Assembly (NCBI GenBank): GCA_020024915.1
Contig: JAHHSZ010000049.1
Location: forward strand, 1-13,137
DNA from: Fusobacterium sp.
GTDB taxonomy: Bacteria; Fusobacteriota; Fusobacteriia; Fusobacteriales; Fusobacteriaceae
DNA: 13,137 nt
Direction of reading: 5' to 3'
The notes under the pieces: generated by a model
The model's input: the letters and a program-made list of their open reading frames with translations, nothing else
The model's database searches: none
Told to the model about the DNA's origin: nothing
Shown: positions 6,397 through 13,137 of the stretch, one piece after another
How positions within the stretch are numbered: position 1 is the first letter of the stretch
Layout: every line of letters begins with the position of its first letter
Made by a program: the position numbers and the translations under genes

Positions 6397-7188
6397 ATGG
6401 CAAAGGTAATAGTTATAACATCTGGAAAAGGTGGAGTGGGAAAAACTACAACTACTTCTAATATTGGAGTAGGATTGGCATTAAAAGGGAAGAAGGTACT
6501 TTTAATAGATACGGATATTGGACTTAGAAATTTAGATGTAGTTATGGGACTTGAAAATAGAATAGTCTATGACTTAGTGGATGTAGTAGAGGATAGATGT
6601 AGGATAGCTCAAGCACTAATAAAGGATAAAAGATGTTCAAATCTTTGTCTATTACCTGCTGCACAAATCAGAGATAAGAATGATGTTAGTCCAGAGCAAA
6701 TGAAAAAGCTAATAGAGGGATTGAGAAAGGATTTTGATTATATTCTAATTGATTGCCCTGCTGGAATAGAGCAAGGATTTAAAAATGCAATAGCTGCTGC
6801 AGATGAGGCAATAGTAGTAACCACTCCAGAGATCTCTGCAACAAGAGATGCTGATAGGATAATAGGACTGTTAGAAGCCAATAATATAAGAAATCCAAAA
6901 TTAATAGTGAATCGTATAAAAATGGATATGGTCAAGGCTGGAAATATGCTTAGTGTAGATGATATGTTAGATATTTTAGCAATAGAACTTATTGGAGTTG
7001 TACCAGATGATGAAAATATAGTAATATCTACAAATAGAGGGGAACCGTTGATATACAAGGGAGAGTCTCTAGCAGCTCATGCATATAAAAATATTGTTGG
7101 AAGAATAGAGGGACAGTCACTTCCGTTCTTAGATTTGGATATAAAGTTAAGCTTTTTTGATAAAATAAAAATGGTATTTAGTAAGTAG
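6397..7188 (+). CDS. minD: septum site-determining ATPase MinD
   Basis: MinD is the membrane-cycling ATPase of the Min system; its ATP-bound dimer binds the membrane, recruits MinC and is released by MinE. The 263 residues contain the deviant Walker A KGGVGKTT (11-18) with signature Lys11 and catalytic-loop Lys16. Switch I is LIDTDIGLRNLDVVMG (36-51) with Asp38 and Asp40, and Walker B/switch II is LIDCPAG (117-123). The C-terminal residues FFDKIKMVFSK (253-263) form an amphipathic membrane-targeting helix, which distinguishes true MinD from ParA or FlhG relatives. The gene is flanked by minC and minE. TTAGGAGTG upstream supports the start. The minE ribosome site (AGGTGA, 7187-7192) overlaps the minD stop, suggesting coupled translation that would keep the MinD:MinE ratio stable. 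Confidence 0.97.
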   Translation: MAKVIVITSGKGGVGKTTTTSNIGVGLALKGKKVLLIDTDIGLRNLDVVMGLENRIVYDLVDVVEDRCRIAQALIKDKRCSNLCLLPAAQIRDKNDVSPEQMKKLIEGLRKDFDYILIDCPAGIEQGFKNAIAAADEAIVVTTPEISATRDADRIIGLLEANNIRNPKLIVNRIKMDMVKAGNMLSVDDMLDILAIELIGVVPDDENIVISTNRGEPLIYKGESLAAHAYKNIVGRIEGQSLPFLDLDIKLSFFDKIKMVFSK

Positions 7189-7196
7189 GTGACAAG

Positions 7197-7460
7197 ATGG
7201 GTATATTTAGTTTTTTTAACAAAGAGGAGAAAAAATCAAAGAATGTAGCTAAAGATAGACTTAAACTTGTGCTTATACATGATAGGGCTATGCTTTCATC
7301 TGGAGTGTTAGAGCAGATGAAAGATGATATAATTGCTGTTATATCTAAATATGTAGACATAGATAGAGATGCTCTTAATATAGATATTGCTGAAAATCCA
7401 GAAAATACAAGAAGAACAACATTGGTAGCAAATATTCCATTAAAAACAAAAAAAGCATAA
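7197..7460 (+). CDS. minE: cell division topological specificity factor MinE
   Basis: MinE stimulates MinD ATPase activity and sweeps MinCD towards the poles, setting midcell. The 87-residue length matches the family. The N-terminal MGIFSFFNK is the amphipathic membrane-binding helix. Residues about 13-32 (KSKNVAKDRLKLVLIHDR) form the anti-MinCD contact region. Residues 35-85 (VLEQMKDDIIAVISKYVDI onwards) form the alpha/beta dimerisation domain. It starts 8 bases after minD stops and completes the operon. A strong hairpin follows about 30 bases after its stop. All three min genes being intact implies a pole-to-pole oscillating Min system, fitting a rod- or spindle-shaped cell. Confidence 0.95.
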   Translation: MGIFSFFNKEEKKSKNVAKDRLKLVLIHDRAMLSSGVLEQMKDDIIAVISKYVDIDRDALNIDIAENPENTRRTTLVANIPLKTKKA

Positions 7461-7483
7461 GTATTGAGACTATATTTTGAAAA

Positions 7484-7511
7484 TTGTGATAAAGGGGTTG
7501 GTTTCTATATT
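7484..7511 (+). promoter_or_regulatory. candidate promoter of DUF1007-NicO pair
   Basis: TTGTGA (7484-7489), a 16-base spacer and TATATT (7506-7511) lie between minE and the DUF1007 gene. The -10 box falls in the loop of the 7491-7529 hairpin. The spacing is short and the -35 imperfect, so the pair could instead be read through from minE. Confidence 0.35.
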
Positions 7512-7529
7512 TTAGGAATCAATCCTTTT
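7491..7529 (+). terminator. 15-bp hairpin after minE, probable terminator
   Basis: The arms 7491-7505 and 7515-7529 pair over all 15 positions in plus-strand RNA, with a 9-base loop and several G-U wobbles. The right arm runs into CCTTTTAATTT, a moderate U-tract. Minus-strand RNA would have A-C mismatches at the wobble positions, so the structure is plus-strand specific. It probably ends or attenuates minCDE transcription before the DUF1007-NicO pair. Confidence 0.6.
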
Positions 7530-7554
7530 AATTTGAGGGGAGGTTTTAAAGTTT

Positions 7555-8076
7555 ATGAAAAAACTACTCATGATACTTTGTTTTATATTTACATCAATCT
7601 CTTTATTTGCACATCCACATGTATTTTTTGAAAGTTTTTTTAATTTAAAATTGAATTCAAAAGGAGTAGTAGTTGATCTAAAATTGATATTAGATGAGAT
7701 GAATACTCTATTGGTAAAGGAAAATAATGGGAACGAAGAGCTATATAAAAATAATCTTAATGATTTTAGGATTAGTTACAATGGAAAAATATTAGAGAAA
7801 AGTGTTATAAAAAAAGAGATTGATTCTAGTAGTGATAATATAATTTTAAATATAACATGTAACTTTCCAATAGAGTTAAAAAAAAATGATAAGTTGTTAA
7901 TTGCCATCTATGATAAGGAGTATTTTTATGATTATGACTATGATGAAAACTCTTTTAAAATAGAGAATAATAGTAATTTAAACTTTATAACAGATTTCAA
8001 AGAAAATAAAAAGAAAGCATATTATTATAACATGGTTTATCCTAAAGAATTTGAGGTAATTTTAAATGAAAAATAA
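7555..8076 (+). CDS. exported DUF1007 family protein, partner of NicO permease
   Basis: DUF1007 (COG3683) proteins are small periplasmic proteins commonly paired with NicO/RcnA-type metal permeases; their exact role is not established. The 173-residue precursor has a classic signal peptide: MKK, a hydrophobic core at residues 4-16, and a probable signal peptidase I site after LFA (residue 19). The mature protein would begin HPHVFF, the family's hallmark motif placed exactly at the N-terminus. The rest is a beta-rich domain with many Asn, Lys and Asp residues, including a YDKEYFYDYDYDEN stretch (about 121-134). GGGGAGG at 7537-7543 supports the start. It overlaps the next gene by 11 bases, implying translational coupling. 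A metal-binding or delivery role is inferred from the conserved histidines and neighbour. Confidence 0.85.
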   Translation: MKKLLMILCFIFTSISLFAHPHVFFESFFNLKLNSKGVVVDLKLILDEMNTLLVKENNGNEELYKNNLNDFRISYNGKILEKSVIKKEIDSSSDNIILNITCNFPIELKKNDKLLIAIYDKEYFYDYDYDENSFKIENNSNLNFITDFKENKKKAYYYNMVYPKEFEVILNEK

Positions 8077-8773
8077 AAAGATATATTATCTAGTGTTAAT
8101 TTCAATATTTTTTTTGGCTATTATATTTCATAAAAATATATACTTAGGATTACAAAAAATAAATTTATCTATTATGAAACAGATAGCAATCTCATTAAAA
8201 AAACAGGATATAGTATACTATCTGATTTTTGTATTTTGTTACGGGTTTATTCACTCATTTTCTCCAGGGCATGGAAAAACTTATATATTCAAACTTAGTT
8301 TAAAGTATAAAATTCCTAAATTAATAATGTTATCAGCTTTGATAGCATATGTCCAAGGTATAATTAGTTATTTTATTGCTATATTTTTTATTAAAGCTAT
8401 TTCACAATTACAAATTTTAGATATAGCAACTAAAAATATATATGGTATAACTTTAATTTTACTATCACTATTTAATCTATTTTTAGAAGATAGAATCAAG
8501 TTTTTGCATAGCTCTCATTTTGTTGTTGGAATTTTTTTTCCTTGTTCAGGGGTATTGAGTGTTCTTCTTTTAGGGCATACTTTAAATAGGAATCTCCCTT
8601 TCTTTTATCTGATGTTTTGTATGTCTACAGGGATATTTATTGCCTTAAGTATCTTCTCAGTAATTGTCAAACAAATAAATATTTCTTTAAACTTGAAAGG
8701 GAATTATATTAATCATTTTAATTTGATTATTAATATTTTAATTCTATTTTTAGGTATATATATTTTAAAATAA
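8066..8773 (+). CDS. NicO/RcnA-family nickel/cobalt-type membrane permease
   Basis: This 235-residue inner-membrane protein belongs to the NicO superfamily (COG2215), secondary transporters or efflux permeases for Ni2+/Co2+ or related metals. About six to seven hydrophobic helices are visible (roughly 7-22, 50-66, 86-109, 125-141, 152-172, 178-202, 218-234). The diagnostic metal motif HSFSPGHGK (63-71) in the second helix corresponds to the HAxxPGHGK consensus. The second family motif FFPCSGVLSVLLLGH (157-171) is also clear. The long His-rich loop of E. coli RcnA is absent. Its start lies inside the end of the DUF1007 gene with GAGGTAA about 7-8 bases upstream. Direction of transport and metal cannot be told from sequence, and no metal-sensing riboswitch or regulator gene is adjacent. 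Confidence 0.87.
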   Translation: MKNKKIYYLVLISIFFLAIIFHKNIYLGLQKINLSIMKQIAISLKKQDIVYYLIFVFCYGFIHSFSPGHGKTYIFKLSLKYKIPKLIMLSALIAYVQGIISYFIAIFFIKAISQLQILDIATKNIYGITLILLSLFNLFLEDRIKFLHSSHFVVGIFFPCSGVLSVLLLGHTLNRNLPFFYLMFCMSTGIFIALSIFSVIVKQINISLNLKGNYINHFNLIINILILFLGIYILK

Positions 8774-8815
8774 AACAAGAGAAGAGAGATACAACTATCT
8801 CTCTTCTTTGTTTTA
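8771..8815. terminator. two-way terminator sharing both stop codons
   Basis: An inverted repeat of about 19 bp (8771-8790 / 8797-8815, one bulged base, 6-base loop) is flanked by T-runs on both strands (TTTTATTTTTC rightwards, TTTTATTTTAAAA leftwards). It terminates the NicO transcript and the arginine decarboxylase transcript. The TAA of each gene lies in the outer end of the stem. Confidence 0.88.
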
Positions 8816-11122
8816 TTTTTCTTTTATACAAAGTACATGGTAGATACCATCTATAACTTCAGTTCCCTCTGTGTCATGTTCAAATCCAGGGAAAGCTTTA
8901 TCCCAAAGTGATAGAGCCTTTAAATATTTTATTTGTGGACTATTTTCATCACCAAAATTTTCTCCTGACATAAGCATAGGGATTCCAGGTGGATAGGGGA
9001 TAACAGAGTTGGCAGCTATTCTATTCATTAATTTCTCTGCAGGAATTAGCTCTACCTCATTACTAACAATTGAGTTATAAGCTTCCCTTGGAGTTATCTC
9101 AATTTTGGGTAAACTAGAGTAAGCTTCATTTAAAACTTTACTTAAATTATGCTCTCTAAGATATTCAAACATCTTATCTCCAAGATCTTTTATTCCCATA
9201 TCTTTGTAGATCTCTTTATGACTATCTGCAAGATCAGGTAAAACTTCATTTATAGGAGCGTTTTTGTCATAAAGTTTTTTAAACTCTGACAGAACACTTA
9301 CAAGAGTTCCCCATTTTCCTTTAGTTACTCCCATAGAGAAAAGGAACATCAATTGAAAATCAGTAGTTCTAGTAGGAACAATTCCATATTTATTTAAGAA
9401 AGCTGAAACTAAAGCAGCAGGAACACCTTTATCTAGTAATTCACCATCTTCTCCCATTCCTGGAGTTAAAATACTTACTTTTATTGGATCTAACATACAC
9501 CAGTTTTCAGGAAGATTTTTAAATCCGTGCCAAAAATCTTTAGGGTGCATTATCCAAAACTCTTGATCATTAGCTAGTATTTTAGTATCAACCTCATAAA
9601 AAGGAACAATTTTATCTGAATGTTTTTCTTTATATGATTCAGCATTCCAAGGTTTAAAGAACCAATCATTATCTTCAGTATATTCAGCATAAAGTTTTCC
9701 AATAACTTTACGAAACTCAATAGCTTCTTCGACTACCTCTTCCATTAGAGAGATACCAGATTCTCCATCCATCATAGCAGTAGCAATATCATTTGAAACT
9801 GCAATAGCATATAAAGGAGAAGTTGTAGCATGCATCATATATGCTTGATTAAATCTGTTCTCGTCCATTGATTTTTTACCATATCTTACATGGATAAATG
9901 ATCCTTGTGAAAGAGCATTTAAAAGTTTATGTGTAGAGTGTGTAGCAAAAATAGTTGGTCCTTCATTAGATTTTTCAGGTTCACCTCTCATAGCGAAATG
10001 ATCTTCATAGATCTTATTAAATCTAGCATACCCATACCAAGCTTCATCAAAGTGAATAATGTCAGATGAAGATTCTAAAAGTTTTTCTACTTTTTTTGCA
10101 TTGTAAGTAACACCATCATATGTACAGTTAGTAACTACTGAATATACTGGTTTTTCATTTTCTTTATTTTTTTCTTGAATAACAGGATTGTTTTGTATTT
10201 TTTTCAATATTGTCTCTTTTTCCATTTGTTCAGGAAGGATAGGACCAATAATTCCATATCTATTTCTTGTAGGTATCATGTAAACTGGGAGTCCTCCACT
10301 TAATATCAATCCTTGTTCAATTGATTTATGACAGTTTCTATCAGCTAAGACAATATCATTATCTTTTATACAAGCTTGCATAATTGTTCTATTAGAACCA
10401 GATGTTCCACCTAAAACAGAATAAGTTCTATCTGAACCAAAAACTTTTGCAGCATATTGCTCAGATTCACCAAAATATCCAGTATGGTCAAGTAGAGATC
10501 CCAATTCAGCTCTCTCTATACCCATATCTGTTCTAAATAGGTTTTCTCCATAGAAATCATAGAACTTCTTACCTATAGCAGTTTTAGTAAAACCAACACC
10601 ACCTTGATGTCCAGGTGCAGCCCAAGAGTATTCAGCTTTCTTTTCATACTTCATAATAGCTGCTGCAAGAGGAGGAAGTAGCTGTTTTCTATATCTTTCA
10701 ATGGCAGCAGAAATACGCTCCATAATGAAAGCTGATGAATCTTCAAGAAGCCAGACATATTCATCAATTAAAGAGAAAGTTTTAGATTTTAATGAATCAA
10801 GAGCTTTTTCATTCTCTGCGAGTAAAAAAATAGGAACATTTTCCTGTCTTTTATGTAATTTAATAATAAAATGTTCAAGTTTACTCTCTTGGTCCTTTAT
10901 ACCATGTTTAGAATCCCAATCAATAAGCAAACAATCAATATCTTTATTAAGTTTTACAATATCATCAGCATCTTCAATAGAGTTAGCATTTACAATTTTT
11001 ATTCCTCTTTTTAAAATCTCTTCTTTTAAAGAGTGTAAAGCTCCTTTGATACTATTTTCTTCATCTTTTTTAAAATTATGAACAAATAAAACTTGAAATA
11101 TTTCACCATCTAAACTTTTCAT
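8813..11122 (-). CDS. adiA: AdiA-type PLP-dependent arginine decarboxylase
   Basis: Biodegradative arginine decarboxylase converts arginine to agmatine and CO2, consuming a proton, in the cytoplasm; it normally forms large oligomers (decamers in E. coli). The 769 residues comprise the N-terminal wing domain (about 1-145), the PLP-binding major domain (about 150-580) and the C-terminal domain. PLP-site features include APGHQGG (169-175), GTSGSNRT (239-246), HFDEAWYGYA (357-366, Asp359 facing the pyridine nitrogen) and THSTHK (394-399) with Schiff-base Lys399. Segments such as FRTDMGIERAELGSLLDHTG, NRYGIIGP, NSVIPYPPGIPMLMSGENFGD and FEHDTEGTEVIDGIYHV agree closely with E. coli AdiA as I remember it, much more than with CadA, LdcC or SpeC/F. 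The length (AdiA 755-756) also fits. The antiporter gene ends 30 bases upstream, forming an acid-resistance operon. AGGAG about 10 bases before ATG supports the start. Confidence 0.93.
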   Translation of the reverse strand: MKSLDGEIFQVLFVHNFKKDEENSIKGALHSLKEEILKRGIKIVNANSIEDADDIVKLNKDIDCLLIDWDSKHGIKDQESKLEHFIIKLHKRQENVPIFLLAENEKALDSLKSKTFSLIDEYVWLLEDSSAFIMERISAAIERYRKQLLPPLAAAIMKYEKKAEYSWAAPGHQGGVGFTKTAIGKKFYDFYGENLFRTDMGIERAELGSLLDHTGYFGESEQYAAKVFGSDRTYSVLGGTSGSNRTIMQACIKDNDIVLADRNCHKSIEQGLILSGGLPVYMIPTRNRYGIIGPILPEQMEKETILKKIQNNPVIQEKNKENEKPVYSVVTNCTYDGVTYNAKKVEKLLESSSDIIHFDEAWYGYARFNKIYEDHFAMRGEPEKSNEGPTIFATHSTHKLLNALSQGSFIHVRYGKKSMDENRFNQAYMMHATTSPLYAIAVSNDIATAMMDGESGISLMEEVVEEAIEFRKVIGKLYAEYTEDNDWFFKPWNAESYKEKHSDKIVPFYEVDTKILANDQEFWIMHPKDFWHGFKNLPENWCMLDPIKVSILTPGMGEDGELLDKGVPAALVSAFLNKYGIVPTRTTDFQLMFLFSMGVTKGKWGTLVSVLSEFKKLYDKNAPINEVLPDLADSHKEIYKDMGIKDLGDKMFEYLREHNLSKVLNEAYSSLPKIEITPREAYNSIVSNEVELIPAEKLMNRIAANSVIPYPPGIPMLMSGENFGDENSPQIKYLKALSLWDKAFPGFEHDTEGTEVIDGIYHVLCIKEK

Positions 11123-11152
11123 ATAAAATCAACTCCTATATATTAAAATAAT

Positions 11153-12583
11153 TTATGAATTAAGATTTAATTTTCCTGATAAAAGTAAAATAATTGAAAT
11201 TATACCAATACTAGTTAAAAGACAAGCTATAATCTTATCTCTAAAAGTAAAAATGCTACTATTTTTAACTCCTCTTTGTGAGGCAATATATACAATAATT
11301 CCTAAAGCAAATATTGTAGTAGATGTGAGAAGTAAGGATAATTTTGAAGAAAATAACAGCCAAAGAGTAAATATAGCAGCAATCAATCCAGATATAAAAG
11401 CAAATCTTTTTTTCTTAGGTTCAAGATGAACCAATTTACCACAAGTTACCTCTTTGATTAAAAAGAATGTACTCACAATATATGGAGGAATAATCATCAA
11501 TCCTGTTATATCTACGAGGAATAGCCAAGCATTATTATTGAATAAAACAACAAGCATAGCTAATTGCATAGCTATTGTAGACATAAGAAGTGAAGCTGTT
11601 GGAGTTTCATTTTTGTCAACTTTTACAAGAAAATTTGGAAAAACTCCATCTTTTGCAGCAATATAAGGAACTTCAGCAGTTATAACTGTCCAAGACAACC
11701 AACAACCAAGCAAAGCTATGATAATACCAACATTTACAAAAGTAGCACCCCAATGACCAACTATTTTTTCAAGTACATAAGCAGTTGAAGGATTAGGCAA
11801 TTTAGATAACTGAACCTGGTGAAAGACCCCAAAAGACAATATAGAAAGTGCTGAGAAAATAACTATACATATAGCAATTCCTAGAATTGTAGCCTTTCCA
11901 ACATCTTTTGGATTTTTAGCTCTTCCAGATAAAACTACAGCTCCTTCTAAACCGATAAAACACCATAATGTAATAAGCATTGTACTTTTAATTTGTTGTT
12001 CCATAGGTCCTAGATGCTCAATTTTTCCCATCATATCATAAGTAGCAATACTTGATGTAAAAGCTTTAGCAAAGAAAAATAAGATAACAGCTAAAACAAG
12101 AAGTTTAGCAAAAGTAGCAATATTATTTAAAAATGTAGCCTTTGAAACACCGCAAATAGCAATGAAATACATCAACCAAATAAATACAGATCCACCTATA
12201 AAAGATTGAATGTTTTCACCATTAAATATTGGATAAAAATATCCAATTGTTTGCATTAACAATACAGCAAAAGCAACATTTCCAAAAATTGAACTTAGCC
12301 AATATCCCCATGCTATTTCACAACCAACAAATTTTCCAAATCCTGTTTTAGCATAAGCATATATACCTGATTCTAACTCAGGGTTGTTATCAGATAGAAT
12401 ACTGAATGTATTTGCAAGAAAATAAATTCCAACAGCTGTTATAATCCAAGAGAGAATGACAGCGATAAATCCAGCATCAATACTCATATTGGAAGGAAGA
12501 TTAAATATACCGCCACCAATCATTGAGCTGACAACAATTGCAACAAGTCCAATTAAACCAAGTTTATTGTTTTTAGATTCCAT
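11153..12583 (-). CDS. APA-family basic amino acid/polyamine antiporter, likely arginine/agmatine
   Basis: This 476-residue, roughly 12-helix inner-membrane protein belongs to the APC superfamily, basic amino acid/polyamine antiporter (APA) group. Its overall sequence looks more like ArcD or chlamydial AaxC than AdiC. The unwound first helix carries SSMIGGGIF (19-27). Residues matching AdiC's substrate contacts are present by my alignment: Trp207 and Glu213 in TLWCFIGLEGAVV (AdiC Trp202, Glu208) and Trp298 in LSWTVITAE (AdiC Trp293). With a decarboxylase of AdiA type immediately downstream, exchange of external arginine for internal agmatine is the most likely job; arginine/ornithine exchange is the main alternative. 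AGGAGG (12589-12594) five bases before the ATG gives a firm start. It is the first gene of the operon, so transporter and enzyme are co-induced. Confidence 0.9.
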   Translation of the reverse strand: MESKNNKLGLIGLVAIVVSSMIGGGIFNLPSNMSIDAGFIAVILSWIITAVGIYFLANTFSILSDNNPELESGIYAYAKTGFGKFVGCEIAWGYWLSSIFGNVAFAVLLMQTIGYFYPIFNGENIQSFIGGSVFIWLMYFIAICGVSKATFLNNIATFAKLLVLAVILFFFAKAFTSSIATYDMMGKIEHLGPMEQQIKSTMLITLWCFIGLEGAVVLSGRAKNPKDVGKATILGIAICIVIFSALSILSFGVFHQVQLSKLPNPSTAYVLEKIVGHWGATFVNVGIIIALLGCWLSWTVITAEVPYIAAKDGVFPNFLVKVDKNETPTASLLMSTIAMQLAMLVVLFNNNAWLFLVDITGLMIIPPYIVSTFFLIKEVTCGKLVHLEPKKKRFAFISGLIAAIFTLWLLFSSKLSLLLTSTTIFALGIIVYIASQRGVKNSSIFTFRDKIIACLLTSIGIISIILLLSGKLNLNS

Positions 12584-12611
12584 ACATACCTCCTATTTAT
12601 GAATTAACCTT

Positions 12612-12620
12612 TTTATAACA
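12612..12620 (-). promoter_or_regulatory. candidate extended -10 promoter of antiporter-adiA operon
   Basis: On the minus strand TGTTATAAA gives an extended -10 (TG + TATAAA) about 29 bases from the antiporter ATG. No good -35 lies 17 bases upstream, as expected for an activated or extended -10 promoter. A second candidate (TTGATT-18-TATTAA, about 12735-12765) lies further upstream. Confidence 0.35.
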
Positions 12621-12762
12621 GTTTTTTGTGATTACAGTGAGAAGGAATTATGAGAGAGGGAGAATAAAAATATTATTAAGAAAAAGTAAAGTTGTAGATT
12701 TAGAAGACTTATACCATCTGTTAAAAATACGGAATTAATATCCTATTTTCTCTAAAAAAATC

Positions 12763-12774
12763 AAATTATAATTT
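12763..12774. other. 12-bp perfect AT palindrome in upstream region of acid operon
   Basis: AAATTATAATTT lies in the 264-base gap between the antiporter and the symporter, which otherwise holds only AT-rich sequence and no gene. It could be a regulator site or simply chance in such AT-rich DNA. Confidence 0.25.
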
Positions 12775-12783
12775 CCTTAAATA

Positions 12784-12813
12784 CAAAAAAAGCTGATAAA
12801 AATCAGCCTTTTA
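12784..12813 (-). terminator. intrinsic terminator of the DAACS symporter gene
   Basis: On the minus strand AAAAGGCTGAT, a TTTT loop and ATCAGC are followed by seven T. This is a clear Rho-independent terminator about 35-60 bases past the symporter stop. It isolates the symporter from the antiporter-adiA operon. Confidence 0.85.
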
Positions 12814-12847
12814 TATTAGATTGAATAGGAGTTATAAAATAAAAAAG

Positions 12848-13137
12848 TTATTCTCTTATCCACTTCTTATAAATTGTATCTACGATAACACCGATAGCAT
12901 TATCACCAGAAACATTACAAGCAGTACCAAATGAATCTTGAGTAATATAGAGAGCAATCATTATAGCTTGAAGCTCTTCGCTACCAAGTCCAACCATATA
13001 AAGAAATGGAAGGGCTGTCATTATAGATCCACCAGGAGCACCAGGAGAAGCAACCATTGCAATTCCTAAAGTAGCAATAAAAGGAACTACTATAGCAAGA
13101 GAAATGTGAATATTATTCATCATACAAACTGCAGTTG
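12848..13137 (-). CDS. DAACS (SLC1-like) sodium-coupled symporter, C-terminal part
   Basis: Only the last 95 or so codons are in the window; the reading frame is open through the right edge, so the Met codons at 13118-13123 are internal. This is a dicarboxylate/amino acid:cation symporter of the Glt(Ph)/GltP/SstT fold, a trimeric elevator transporter. The re-entrant loop HP2 is seen as ASPGAPGGSIMT. The eighth-helix substrate and sodium motif appears as QDSFGTACNVSGD, matching DxxRTxxNVxGD with the Asp, Thr, Asn and final Asp kept. The Arg that holds the side-chain carboxylate in acidic-amino-acid carriers (Arg397 in GltPh) is Gly, encoded at 12926-12928. A neutral or otherwise non-acidic substrate is therefore more likely than glutamate or aspartate. 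It is a separate transcription unit with its own terminator. Confidence 0.88.
   Translation of the reverse strand, partial: TAVCMMNNIHISLAIVVPFIATLGIAMVASPGAPGGSIMTALPFLYMVGLGSEELQAIMIALYITQDSFGTACNVSGDNAIGVIVDTIYKKWIRE

Noticed and set aside
6738..7058. 106-codon open frame antisense to minD
   Set aside because: It lies wholly within minD, has no ribosome site or plausible family, and minD's conserved motifs explain the sequence.
7461..7554. Metal-sensing riboswitch (NiCo or Mn type) before the NicO pair
   Set aside because: The region is under 100 bases and holds one simple hairpin; none of the conserved multi-helix junction sequences of those classes is visible.
10701..11081. 126-codon open frame antisense to the adiA N-terminal domain
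   Set aside because: The Ser/Leu/Phe/Ile-rich translation is typical of an antisense shadow in AT-rich DNA; the AdiA wing domain on the other strand is clearly coding.
8813..11122. Lysine (CadA/LdcC) or ornithine (SpeC/F) decarboxylase
   Set aside because: Length and many motif stretches match AdiA much better than CadA or SpeF, although only an assay proves substrate.
1..13137. tRNA or rRNA genes, CRISPR arrays, insertion sequences, prophage or toxin-antitoxin genes
   Set aside because: No cloverleaf, regularly spaced repeats, transposase motifs or terminal inverted repeats were seen; all sizeable frames have core-gene or transporter explanations except the 104-residue orphan.

Overview
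The window is AT-rich throughout, with short intergenic gaps, strong AGGAGG-type ribosome binding sites and TTGxxx-17-TATAAT promoters. Gene content fits a Fusobacterium-like anaerobe: an EarP/EF-P(Arg32) pair, a complete minCDE operon, a YkpA/YbiT-type ABC-F protein and an AdiA-type arginine decarboxylase operon. The genus is an inference from gene content and composition; no rRNA or other species marker is present. All genes look chromosomal and alike in base composition. There is no tRNA, rRNA, insertion sequence, phage gene or CRISPR array.

Left part (1-2825): a minus-strand operon reads OYE-family flavin oxidoreductase, then earP (EF-P arginine rhamnosyltransferase), then efp. The genes overlap or nearly touch, and one good promoter lies at 2797-2825. 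EF-P carries Arg at position 32 in a proteobacterial-type loop, matching its neighbour's known activity. A divergent promoter (2852-2880) drives a YkpA/YbiT-like ABC-F ATPase (2922-4544), in which one of the two composite ATP sites looks dead.

Middle part (4574-8815): the ABC-F gene meets a minus-strand pair, a flavin reductase-like protein with a lysine-rich tail and an unrecognised 104-residue protein, at a shared two-way terminator. Back-to-back promoters at 5613-5641 (minus) and 5660-5688 (plus) separate this pair from minC-minD-minE, the division-site selection system. After a 15-bp RNA hairpin comes a second plus-strand pair: an exported DUF1007 protein and a NicO-family metal permease, overlapping by 11 bases. 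This pair ends at a second two-way terminator that includes the stop codons of both converging genes.

Right part (8813-13137): a minus-strand operon encodes an APA-family antiporter followed by an AdiA-type arginine decarboxylase. Together they would import arginine, consume a cytoplasmic proton during decarboxylation and export agmatine, a standard acid-resistance cycle. The right edge cuts a DAACS (SLC1-like) sodium-coupled symporter. It has Gly where acidic-amino-acid carriers have the side-chain-binding Arg, so a non-acidic substrate is likely.

I found no clearly new multi-gene system. The items most worth a second look are the EarP/EF-P(Arg32) operon outside Proteobacteria, the asymmetric ABC-F protein, the AdiA plus ArcD-like antiporter pairing, and the altered symporter site.
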